Shown here: piece after piece, positions 1 through 12,300 of the stretch | Numbering within the stretch: the stretch's first letter is position 1 | Layout of the letters: every line of letters starts with the position of its first letter | NCBI GenBank assembly: GCA_964058805.1 | Contig: CAXKVV010000540.1 | Span: forward strand, 1 to 16,772 | Source of the DNA: Schoenoplectus triqueter | Lineage: Eukaryota > Streptophyta > Magnoliopsida > Poales > Cyperaceae | Direction: 5' to 3' | DNA length: 16,772 bases | Translations under genes and position numbers: made by a program | Notes under the pieces: generated by a model | What the model saw: only the letters and a program-made list of their open reading frames with translations | Databases searched by the model: none | What the model was told of the DNA's origin: nothing

Positions 1-264
1 CCTTCTTTTGTCTCTAATTTTACGATTTGGACAAAATTGAGGAATCTTATTCCCCTTTTCTCTATTTTCTTCTTAAACGGTTGAATTTTTTTGCGATAAT
101 AATTTGTGGTCAATCTGAAAAAATTGTATCAATCTTGCAAGACATATGAGAGAAAAAGATAAATTCTCTACTTTCTGCACCCAACTTGAGTGAAAAAAAA
201 ATCTAAACTGCTACTATGCTAGGTTTTTAGGGAGATTCTGAGTTGTATCTCTTGTGAATTTCAG
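1..264 (+). other. intron upstream of the first visible CDC27B exon (partial)
   Basis: AT-rich sequence with no coding signal that I can see. It ends in a splice acceptor (gtgaatttcag) at 262-264, directly before the first recognisable CDC27B exon. The exon or exons for the N-terminal ~35 residues should lie upstream of the window. Confidence 0.75.
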
Positions 265-337
265 ATAAACCAGCAACTTCTGGCAAATTGTTACCTTCAT
301 AATAACCAAGCTTATGCGGCTTACAATATATTAAAAG
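265..337 (+). CDS. CDC27B: CDC27B exon (window exon 1), N-terminal TPR
   Basis: Reads [20 protein letters not shown] then NILKG, which matches the first TPR region of plant CDC27B. It is preceded by ttcag and followed by gtatca. It ends one base into a Gly codon (phase 1). Confidence 0.92.
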
Positions 338-3300
338 GTATCACTTGCAGTTTATTTATTATGCCTTTTTATTCTATTTTTTAGCAGAACTAATTAGTTC
401 TTATTACAAATAGTAATTAATGGCTACTTATTTGAAACAAAATTGAACCGTTATAATTGAGGTCAAATTAATAAAGCATTGCTAAATTGCATCTGACTCT
501 GAACCAATTTGCTTATGTAACAGTGCTTTAGATTAGAAACCTACCATCTTTTTTGTCTTAGTTGGTTTAATTAGTTTAATTTGAACTAAAAAAAATGGAC
601 TCGTGAAAGTTAGGGCAGGGTTTAATCAATGCTGTACATAGGGTTTTTGATTGTTTGTTTAGTTATTTTTCTTTGCTTTTTCCTTTTACTTTTCTTCCCA
701 TTATATGTAGATATCCACTTGTACTTTCTTTTCATTGATTTCTACATCACAAAAAAAAGAAAAAGAAAGTAAGGGCATGATTTGCACTTTGTGTTAACCA
801 ACACAGTGGAGTGGGCTACCATGAAGTTTTAAGATCAGTTGGTTATTAGGTTGACATGTCAATCGTGTTCAGTATTATACTATTATTACAAATGTTAGAA
901 AATATAGGGTAAACTTCGAGTAAGACCTTGTCAGTATTCCCTTTTTACTTTCACTTGAGTTTTCGTTGTTGATTTTACAATTTATTGGGAGTTTTATCTT
1001 TATTTTCTGGGTTTATATGACTGTATTTCTTTTTAAATGATCAAGGTTTAAAAATGCCACAGTCGAGGTATCTATTTGCGTTATCATGTTATAGAATGGA
1101 TCTACTCAAGGAAGCAGAAACAGTTCTATGTCCATCTAATGAACCCAATTCAGAGGTACAAATTTATTTCTATATCATGCACAACAACATATATGTCTTC
1201 TAGAACCACAATGGTATTTCAAGCAGTTGCTTGCGGTGTATTTTGTGGATTTTATTGAACAATTTTGGGCAATTCTTGGTAAAAGTTCTTCACTGATCTT
1301 CTGATTTTATTTAGAATTTTCCTATTATCTGGTGTTGTTTTAGTTCAATATTTGATTATTTGTAAGCATATGATATGTGCCTGTTATTCCACCTTGTTGG
1401 CGGTTCGTTTTTCTTCATAATAATTTCTTCACTTGTTTACTGATCATGAAGTATTTATTATTTTTGAATGTTCTAGTAAATTGTGTATTGGTAGGTTCCA
1501 AATGGCGCAGCTGGGCACTATCTTCTTGGGCTGGTTTACAGGTTACTTTTAGTTCTCCATATTAGTAATTTGCATGGGTTCTGAATTGTGTTTATCTTAT
1601 TGACATGTCTGAATTTTTGTTAACAGTTCTATTATTTATTAACCATAGGTATACAGGTAGAAAAAAGGCTGCAATAGAGCATTTCACGCAAGCTTTGGCA
1701 GCTGACCCCCTTTTATGGGTTGCATACGAGGAACTCTGTGCTTTAGGTTGGTGCATGCAACAAACATTGAACTTCTAAATTTTTAACAAAAGGATTCTTT
1801 CGGATATTAGCCTATAATTTAATGTGTTCACAAATCAAACAATCAGGTAACAGTTTTAATCATTTTTTAATAACACCTAACCTTAGAAGCGGAAAAGGTA
1901 TTTTAAATGTAAGTCGCATAATGTGTATGTGAACAAGCTTGTGTTTGTATGCCTAAATTGAGATTCCAAGGCAATAAGGTTTAGCTATCATTCAAGTTTG
2001 CTGGATCAGTTTGTGAAAGTGTAGAAATTAGATAAACGTGAAAGGGCGAACTGATGCTGTTTGTTGAGTTAAGATTGGCATGTTAGGCTGGTTATGCGTA
2101 ACATAAATGTTTGAAGTTATCTATCATTATTAATTTGGAACTTTAAAAAGAGAATAAGATCCCTTGTGAAGCACTAACGTGACAATCTTAAAAGATATCT
2201 TAAATCTAGATATAAAGATGCAGAAGCGAAAATGCATTCATTGTTTCACTGCGCATGTTAGTAATTTATTGATCAAAATTTATGAACGTTTACTACAGTT
2301 TGATTACCAATCTATGTTGTTAAATAATAAATACAGACCTCTGTATCAAGTGCTTGATGAATGGTAAAATGTCAATAAACTTTTTTTTTATGTATAACAT
2401 ATATATCGTGTAGTGTATAGATGACATTGATGAGATTAGATTTTTCACTTCTTTTATAGCAGTTTTCTTTATGGCAGAAGCAATTTCTCAAGTTAGTTTC
2501 TATATTATTCAGGCGCAGCCAAAGAATCTAAGGAGTGCTTTGGTGATGATGTGGCTCCACGCATACACCAGCAACATTTCTCAGATGTGACCTCAAAAAA
2601 CCTAAATATTTCTATTGATAAACGGGTTTTATCTTCAATTGTGGAGACAGAACAGCCACTTTCTTCTTCTCATTACACAACAGCAAGTGGTAACATGTCA
2701 TCCAATCATTTCACGCCATATGATACCCCTTCACCAACTGGTCATCAGGTTAGCATCTTTGCTTTCCTTATTTTTAATTGCTAGCCTTTTTCTACTTTTC
2801 AGTTTGGAGCATAGATGAGAACTGTAAGGTTATTTCAGATATGCTCGAATATGGAGTCTTTATAATCACATGAATGCGGTAAATATTATTTGGCAGTGCA
2901 ATAATATGCGTGTGAAAGGTTAATCTGTAGCCCATGTTATGAAGTGAATGATTTCACATATGCATGGTATGAAGGGGTTGGAGGAAGTTATTAAAATGGA
3001 TAGCTTGTAGGCACAGGTCACTTACACTTTACAAAAATAAGGAAAGTGTTGTTTAGAAAAATGTGATTATTAGTATAAAATGATTCGCATGATTATTTTC
3101 TTTTTTATAAAGTTTCAGATATCAGGGAATGCAGCTGCCCCGCCACCACTTAATAGGAATCTTATGTACTTGAACAACAATGCATTAGGTGCAGATACTC
3201 CCACAAAGTCAAATTCAAATGCAACAGGTCAAGTTCATAGGAGAAAGTATGTGGACGAGTCCAAGCTAAGAAAGGTATCTTTTGCTCTTTTGATCTGTAT

Positions 3301-6300
3301 AAACCTATGATGCAAGGAACCATATCTGATATGATTCAGATATGGATACGGAGGAGGATTTTCAAAATTGTAGCACAGACATGTATATTAAATTAATATT
3401 TTGGGGCATGAGAAATAATGCACTCTAACTTCATTGGCCTTGAATTATTCATGTAAAAAATGAAAGGTGTAAATTCGAAAATAGTAATGTAAAAGCTTCC
3501 TATTCTTGATACATACAGTGGTTGAATTAGATGAATATTTTGGCATAAAAATTATAGTAAAACAGTTTAACTGAATTTTTCTTTTAGGTAAAAGTAGTAT
3601 TTGCATGGATATCAATAGCTCCAGTAAAAGAGTATGAGTGGAGTAGATATTTGGTTGATATTATATAAGTGACTGTGTGAAAGCTTAAGTAGTGGATTAC
3701 ATAAAATCCTTCTTGGATAAGGTTTTATATTTGCTAATCAAAACCTATTCCCTACACTAATAGATTCGTCGCAACCGCACAAACTATCGGTGCAGTCTTT
3801 TAGGTATCAGTCCACGGGGGAACAAGGCAAGTACTGATTCATGCAATTTCTATAGCCCATATAGAATGATTCAATAACATGAATTTTGCAAGTAATTAAC
3901 ACATAAATCTATATTACACCAAATGCTGTGTTACAACCATTTACCAGGAATTTAGCCTCTCATGTTGATTTCACAAGCAACAAAAGGTTTCAATAAATTA
4001 AGCACAACTTCAAAATCAAAACAATAAGATTGTAGGAAAAAAAAAATGTTATTATGTGGAATCCTGTGCTTGGCCTTCCTTGATGGGCTATATTTTTCTT
4101 GAAGTTCTCGTAGTGCTTTAGGATGACTTCCACATGAGAGGTAGTAAAAGAGAAGATGGCTAGGGGTTACTTTTTGGATGGAAAAGAGAATCGTCTTCCT
4201 ATGCCTTCAATTCTAGAAAATTATGTTCCAAAATTGTCCCTCCAATTTACCCCCAGAAAAGTACAATTAAATCCCTTTAATTTTTCCAAAACTGGAAGAA
4301 TAGAACAGAAAATGGCTGCAATTCTTAGGCCAGGGGCTGCCTGTGGGGGTACCAGAAACACAGTTGTGGCCTGCAGGGACCCCTGGAGTTTGGTACATAC
4401 CATTCAATCCTGGTTGGTCTCTGCTGACAACTGGCTCTGATTGGTTTGTAAAACTTTCTCCATTTTACTTGGTTTAACCAAATTTCTCCAACACGAGCAC
4501 TTGATTTCTTTTGTTGCTTCCTGCATGAAATTGAGAAAAATCTATAATTTATTTTGGATAATGTTCAAAGTAAAATGTCAAAAGTCGGTCAAATAGAATT
4601 ATTTCTTGGATGAACATAGGTCAAAATACATTTATTTTATGCTCACAGTACACTGAGTAAAATTGAATTAGCAAAAATGAAGATAGCATGGAAGCAAATT
4701 TCCCTCCACTGGGCAAAAATCTGACCAAGTTTTGTATGCTTCAGTATACTTTGCTTCCTTTTATAGTTTTATGTTATGATCCAGACTGTCCTCCATTTCC
4801 ATATAACCGCACACAGTGTTGTATCCTATATGCTGCTCTTGCCTATGCATAGATTTTCCGAGGTTGGATCCTGGATATTAATATTTTTAGCATATCCTAT
4901 TCAAAATTTACATAAACTATTGGACTCACCAGCAAGGCATGTTTGATTCATAGTTTCATACAGTATATGTTTGTATGCACAGATGTGTAATGAGGGTATG
5001 TCAGCTCAGCTGGCATATCTGGACCACCTAGATGCAGATAGTTTGATTTCTACTTTGTTTTCATTTGAGCTGTTAGCCATAGTATGCAAATTTACACAAT
5101 AGAACCTTTTGAATTGGCATTGAGACGTGCATTTGGGGATTAGGTAATTGTTTTGCAGAAGGCAGTGCATCTAATCATGAAAATGAATACTTTTGCAGGT
5201 CTCGGAGAGACTGTTTGAAAGTGGAACCAGACGAATTACAAGGAATTCAAACAAGGATTCTACACCAAATCCAAACCCTAGCACCACTGTTAACGGCCTC
5301 CATCACTCTCTTTCAGGGAATAAGCTTTTTGGGAGTTACAATTCCACAAGTAGGAGTCTCAATGCTCTACGTTCTGTAACTCTTAGGCGGGGTCCAAATC
5401 GATCGTTGGAGAATTTTGATGAAGGTACCTACCATGACTTGGTATATTTGGACAAAAGAGACATTTGACTGCGCTTATTTCCTCTTCTTTTTCGGGCATG
5501 CTTGAATAGCTTTGATCTAGAATTGCTAACCAGGTGATTGTTTCATACCAGGTCTGGTCAATACTGAGACAGTGCCAGTACCTTTACCAGTATGATTGGT
5601 TACCACTATCATTATTTCATAAAAATAGAACTGCCCCAAAGTATCTGAAGCTGGAATATGCTAATAGCACATGTGTCGGATTTGTTAATAACAAGAAATT
5701 TTAAAATCTAAATTTAGGAAGAAAAGAATTGTATGAAGAAATGTGGACTCCATCTGAAAACAATCTGGCAACCACAAATCCATGTTCCACATCTCCTATG
5801 TCTGAGGTGAGATCCACTGAGCAGGAGAGGATTGGTGGTGTTTCTGTTATTTCCACCCATGACGTGAGATTTTTATCCGGCATAAAGGAGCTCTTGGAGC
5901 TTTTAAGAATCCTTGGTGAAGGCTACCGGCTATCTTGCTCGTATAAATCCCAGGTCTGACTGTTCATTTTTTGCAGTTTTGCGTTATAAAGTGTATATAC
6001 TGCTCCTGGATGGATGTTCATCATTGCCTTTACTTTTCCCTGAAAAGTAGTCATTTTGATTAAGGTTGCTATTCATAAATAGAAAAGACTTCAGTACTTG
6101 GATGAAAAGACAAGTAATGAATACCATCCTGGGAAAAATTGGTATAACCATAGAAGTTAGTATCTTACGATTCAAGATACGAATCTTACGATACGATACG
6201 ATTTAGAGGCAAATAGATACGAATCTTACGATACGATACAATTCCGAGACCAATAAATATAAATCTGCACTTTTTGTCTATGGAGAGGGGATTTGCACGA

Positions 6301-9300
6301 ATCCTTAGCGAATTGCTAACGAATCTTGACCAAAAAATAAGTGACTCAAAAAATATTGAATAAAAGTATAAAACTATTTTTTTCTAATGTATTAAATAAA
6401 TATGTATATTAAATTCCTATTTGGTATTTCATTCTAAAAATATATATTGAATTTATATGTGGTTGATTGGAAGAAAATATTTTTTTTGTTAGTACTTATG
6501 TTATTTGGATTGTCATAGAATTATAATAAGAGTAGTGTTCATATCATATAACATGCATGTTGTGCTAGTGTTCTATATAAATGTGATAAAATATTATATT
6601 ATAATGATTCTCAAATAGAAAAAAAATACAATATGTGTCTAATTAGTTGTTTAAACTTAAGTTTAGTGTATCTTAATAGTACGATACGATACACGATACA
6701 CGACACGATACAAAATATAACGATTCACGATACAAAATACGATTCAACATCTATGGGTATAACTAAGAAAATTGCAAAAGAAATGATGATTCTCAATTCA
6801 ATGCACCATCTATCAACTCTTGTTGCTGTTTCTGCCCATAACTTCGATAACTTGGCCGCCAAAGTTGAGAAGACCCATCTCAAGATATGGTCCAAAAATA
6901 AGATGTCACACACTTTGACCGACCAAATAAAAAACTGTTGGTCAGGCCCTGACTATTCTTAAGTATCATGGGGTACCTGATACTTAAGTATCATGAAAGG
7001 AACAAAAAAATAAAACCCGAGTGTAATACAATCTTAAGTATCATGGGGGTACCTGCAGCACATTGGCATGCACACACTACAACCTGCCCACAAGAGGACC
7101 TGCAATGACCTGAGGGGGGGGGGGGATTATGGGGCTTCATATTACGAAATGATTTTACTCCCTTGGGCAAAATTTGGCAAGGTCTGCCAACCGACCTACT
7201 TGTGCCATGGGTGTATCCTGTGTGATTGCTAGGAGGCAAATATGAGGTTCCAATTAATGTCACATGTGAATTGTTGTTTTGCCTCAGACCCTAATTACTC
7301 TAAGCACTGTAAGTGCATGTGTGAACACACTGATTCGCAAAACTAGTCTGGTACCATAGCCTATTTGGTAGAGTATACAACTGGAATATTTTTTCTTCAA
7401 AGATGCTGTACTTGTTATAGGTTTATAATATCATCTCTCAGAAATATGAATCATTGTTAATCATTGTTATTTTCAAATGAGCAGGAAGCATTGGAAGTTT
7501 ATCACACACTTTCTGAACAACATTTTAATACTGGATGGGTGCTCATTCAGGTAATATTCCATTTAGTACTATTATCTTTTCTAATTTATTATCACCATAT
7601 TTATTATTATTTTTAACTTTTGTTTATGTTTCTGGTTTGTAATGTTGTTTTGTTTCTTTCTGGTTGTCTGTTACCAAGTTGTTTATCAATTTGTTTTCTC
7701 CATTTGGCCCCAAACTTGTAGTCCCCAGCTTGTACTTTCTTTTCTATTAGGCCATTCCATTGGTTATTCATCACATATCCAAAAACTGTGCTTGTTGATT
7801 ATTTAGGAAGGATAGAGAGTTTCAAATTTTTGAAAGAAGCAAGAAAGGGAGTGAAAAGGATATATGTTGCTCTTTGGATGGTCAACATGATACTCTTTTC
7901 AGGAGTATGTTTTGCTTCGAGGTTTTGAAGTCTCTCCATAATTAAAAAAAATTTAATTTATGTAGGTTGGCAAAGCGTACTCTGAATTGTTTGAGTATGC
8001 AGAAGCTGATCGTTTCTTTGACTTGGCACATCGACTGTCACCCCACACTCTAGAGGGAATGGATGTCTACTCCACTGTTCTCTTTGTAAGCTTCTTCTTC
8101 ACCTTACAATGAAGAACAGCACTTACTGGAGGCATGTCGCATAAAATATATCCTGACTGAACATGCTTCCACCCATCCCTTCAAATGAAATGAAAGCAAC
8201 TGTAATTTTCGTTGAAGTGCAAATGAACAAACATGTCATTCTCTGCTAACTTTTAAATTGTGCTATTGGTTTGTTGCATATTACTTCCAACAGTTAAAAG
8301 CAGGGATAAGAGAGGCAGATAGTGTCTAAATGGTTAATTATATAGCAAGTTGATATAACTTGGAGATTATAAATTAGTACAATCTGCTTTGACATATGTC
8401 TGAATGATTGAGGCAGATTGTTCATGTTTATTAAAATAATGCAGATGTGAGAAACTGTAATTCATAGTTCAAATTACCCAGAGCTTATTGGCTGTACTAT
8501 TGCAAAGTATCTTATGCAAGCATAATTGCTTCGTTTTGTTTACAGCATAGGAAGGATGAAATGCGGCTAAGTTATCTTGCTCGTGAACTTGCTTCAATTG
8601 ACCGCTTGTCTCCTCAAACCTGGTATTCATTATGTATTTATGGAACTTGTGTGGTGATTTTGTTTTACCTGTGTAAAACCTCAATACCTCTTCCACTAGA
8701 GAATATTTATGTGAAACAAACCATAAGGAATAAAGTATATTTCTTTCCTATATAGTTTCATAGACATCATCTTTAACTTTATTAATTTCATTCAAATGAA
8801 TGGCCCGTCTGTAAAAGTTCTTTTGGTATTTATTTTTGAGGAATTAGCTCAGAAGGGCACAAGTTACATAACCATACTTAAGAGGGGTAGGCATGAAAAT
8901 TTCTTCTTTTGCGGGGTCACATGGAAACAGGAAATTTCATTGAGACATAAATGTTTTTATTTTTTTTAAATAAGGCTCCCATTAACCCCGGAATATATTT
9001 CTTTTCATATGCCATTTTCAGGAGCTAAGGCATAAATGTTAACTGTTATTTAATTATGCTTCTTCTAATACACCGTTGATTTACCTAAATTATTTAAGGA
9101 TTTCATTAAATATCACTTATTTTGTCATGTTTGTCTGGGAACAATGAAAATATCACAGGTGTGCCGTTGGGAATTGTTATAGCATACAGAAGGACCATGA
9201 AACTGCTTTGAAAACATTTCAACGGGCTGTACAACTTGATCCGAGATTTGCTTATGCTCATACTCTTTGTGGCCACGAGTATACTTCTCTCTCTACCTCT

Positions 9301-12300
9301 CACATTTCGGACTTTAGTTTATTTTTTTCCATCTATCTTTTTGCAAATTTAGTAATCCAGTAACAGTAACTAACTTGTGAGTTACTGGTACGAACACCAA
9401 AATGATCTATTGGGCATTGATCCATTTATGAACCCTAACTTAAACAGAAACCAAAATAAAGGTCATGCCTGATGTTGGAGTCCTTGTATTTGAATGTTTA
9501 CTTATATTTTTAGGATTTATTGCTCTTGCAGTTAAATATATTCAAATGAAATTAAAAATGCAAAAAAAAGTATGACTCACAAAACTTTTTACTGCCAAAA
9601 GAGTACACTGGTATGCTGGGCATGGAAGTTTGATTATGATTGCTTTTAATTGTCGAAACCCCTCATTTCATTGATTTAACAATTTTCCTGTGTTTGTGAT
9701 GTGATAGGTACACTGCAATGGAGGATTATGAGAATGGGATAAAGTGCTACATGAGTGCTTTGCAAGTGGATGAGCGGCACTATAACGCCTGGTATGGTCT
9801 GGGTGTTGTGTATCTCCGCCAGGAGAAGTTTGAGTTTGCTGAGCACCATTTCAGATTTGCATACCGCATTAATCCTATGTCGTCTGTCCTTCTGTGCTAC
9901 ATTGGCATGGCCTTGCATTCTTTAAAGGTATGCATATTTTTATCGAGTGACAATGTCATATGTACCCTCAAATGAATGGGAAATATAATGGATATCTTCA
10001 ATAGATGCTGAAAGTATCATTCTGTACTTCTGTAACTGTCAACTATCAGACACATTCATCAAGCTGAAAATACAAGGAAGAAACAGTGCTTGTGAGATTT
10101 GAATTTTAATGGATATTTAATGGTTCAAAGGCCAACTTGGGAGCAATTTCTTCTTAAATTCGCAACAAAAGACTTCCTTCTGTGAATTGTGATCTCGGTA
10201 CAAATCGAAGCTGTCTGTCAGCAGGAACTATGTTTTTGGTGGTAATCTCTCTCTTAATGTAAACTTTTCAGAGAGAAATGGAGGCGCTGGAAATGATAGA
10301 CAGGGCAATGGAGGTTGATCCCAAGAATGTTCTGCCCATTTACCAGAAAGCGCAGATAATGGTATCACTTGAACGATACGACCTAGCACTGGAGGAGCTG
10401 CACCAGCTGGAGGGCCTGGTACCAAAGGAGAGCACCATATTTGCACTGATGGGAAAGATCTATAAGCACCTTAACATGCACCACAAAGCCATGTATTATT
10501 TTGGTATTGCCTTGGATTTGAAGCCTCCTGCTGCTGACATAGCAGCCATCAAGGTACCTTGTCTTTGCTTGTATCAGTTACTTTTAGCTGATGATGAGGA
10601 TATCTTGGGGTTTGATTTTTTTTTTTTATATAAAGCAAAAGTTGGGAGATTTCTATGGGATTCTCTTGGGGTTTTGGGTCAAGTTAAGTCATCAGGTCTA
10701 AATATTAGCAGCTCATATGCTTATTATTTGAGAAATGATGCTTGCCTGTTGTGTATCATCTCCTGAGAGTCAAGTTCAGGTTCTCAGCCCATCCAGTTTA
10801 AGGGTTTAAGCACTTTGGATTCATATCCAGGTTTATCCTGATTGTTGGTCTTTCTGGGTATTTCAGGCCAAGTTTGTTAGTGACTTCCCTTTTTATTTTA
10901 AGTTGTTAAGCAATAGGTTAGGTTTTGGTTAGAATTGGCATAATTGCCACCTTAAACAATTTACCCAACTCATCAGGAGCCAAGCCTAATATGAGATTTC
11001 TCATCCTCCTTTTAAGATGTGAACCGAGACCAAATCTAGTCATAACCTGATGAATCTGCATTTGCAAGTTAACCTGAACCTGATTTCTTGAATTTAAGAC
11101 CTGAGCTTGAGCACCTGAAAATTTGGCCCCAATGATCAAACCCTGTGACCTGCCGCTCTTCCAGATTTATATCCTGATATGGTTCCGAGAGTAATTTCAT
11201 TGGTAACTATAACAGTAGCATGGGCGGATCCAGGATTTCAATCAGGGGTAGGCACAATTATATATAAAAAATTAAAAAAATATAAATTTCACACAAAATA
11301 TTGAATACCACTAAAAAGTATGTTTTACATATTAAAAAAAAAGCAAATTTAGATAAAATATAGTAATACTAACAAAATAAAATCAAGATGTTGACGACAA
11401 ATCGAGCCGGCCTCGTCGAGTCTTCATATTTTGAAATCTTTGCATAATTCTTTCATTATCAACATTCTTGAACAAATCCCTCTCAATATAAGTAACCAAA
11501 CAATCATTCAACCACTGATCCCCCATTTTATTTCTTGATGCTTCTTTCACCACATTCATCGCTGAAAATGCCCTTTCTACACTAGCAGTGGTCACCGGTA
11601 ATATCAATGCTAACGTCAGTAATTTATAAACTAAAGGATAAATAATGTGTTTTTTCTTTTCCACGAGCTTTTGAGAAAGTTCATCCATTTCTTTTACCTC
11701 CAAAAAATCACTGTTACTCTGCATATCCAAATGGTAATTCTCCAATTGATTTTCTAGAATAGAAAGCTCCCATTCGCTAAAATCTGAAGGATAAAATTTG
11801 GCAAGTTTAAGCAGCTTGTCAATGTTAAATGCAGAAAAAGAATTATTCGGATCTAAACATGACATACACATAAGAAGTTCGGTAGTTGTTTCCACGAATC
11901 GTCCATTAAGTTCTTGCAATTGCATATCAATAACCGTGTAAAATAGATCAACACGATAGTAGTGTAAATTAGTCACATCTGTTCTTACCCGCCGTGTACA
12001 ATGACGCACACCCTCCATGTTTGGAATTTCAATATTGTGCTTCTCACAAAATGCACAAACTTCTTGAAATAATAATGTCCATCCACTATCTCTCAACTTC
12101 TGCAATCGAACTTTAGCAATCCCCACCAAACACATAGCATTCACCACATCTTGACTTTTGCGTTGCAAAGCTTGTGACAAATCATAAGTGATACCTAATG
12201 ACTTGTGCATGAGATGACAAATGAACACAAAATCAAAAGTTCGCATTTCTTCCACAAATCCACTTGCCTCTGCTTGCTTTTCTACATCTTTTCCATCTTC

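Larger units (their letters stand above)
6149..6755. mobile_element. 607-bp non-autonomous hAT-like element (MITE)
   Basis: The left end starts CATAGAAGTT. The right end, read on the other strand, starts CATAGATGTT, giving 9 of 10 matches. Both ends abut the identical octamer GGTATAAC. An 8-bp duplication plus short terminal repeats beginning with CA is the hAT pattern; the third base is T where hAT ends usually have a purine. There is no transposase. The interior is very AT-rich. Both subterminal zones (about 6160-6245 and 6681-6745) are packed with CGATAC/GATACGA motifs, plausibly transposase-binding repeats. A Mutator origin would predict 9-bp duplications and is less likely. Confidence 0.72.
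5954..7484 (+). other. intron 8, 1.5 kb, with hAT-like MITE and a repeat-rich tail
   Basis: GT-AG intron at the entry to the C-terminal TPR region. It holds a bounded 607-bp mobile element at 6149-6755, then a cluster of short direct and inverted repeats at 6958-7055 and a run of 12 G at 7114-7125. About 0.9 kb would remain without the element. Confidence 0.9.

Noticed and set aside
4156..4440. 94-codon open frame in intron 6
   Set aside because: No recognisable domain, no splice context that joins it in phase to CDC27B, and it lies in probable repeat sequence.
6991..7263. 90-codon minus-strand frame in intron 8
   Set aside because: Pro-rich run arises from the G12 tract. No recognisable protein and no supporting context.
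8623..8755. In-frame extension of exon 11
   Set aside because: The donor gtattc splits Trp, and the next exon continues the conserved WC-VGNC motif. The extension is intron.
10554..10766. In-frame extension of exon 14 into the intron
   Set aside because: The gtacct donor follows the conserved AAIK, and the expected AAMEK continuation is found at 15386. The extension has no family resemblance.
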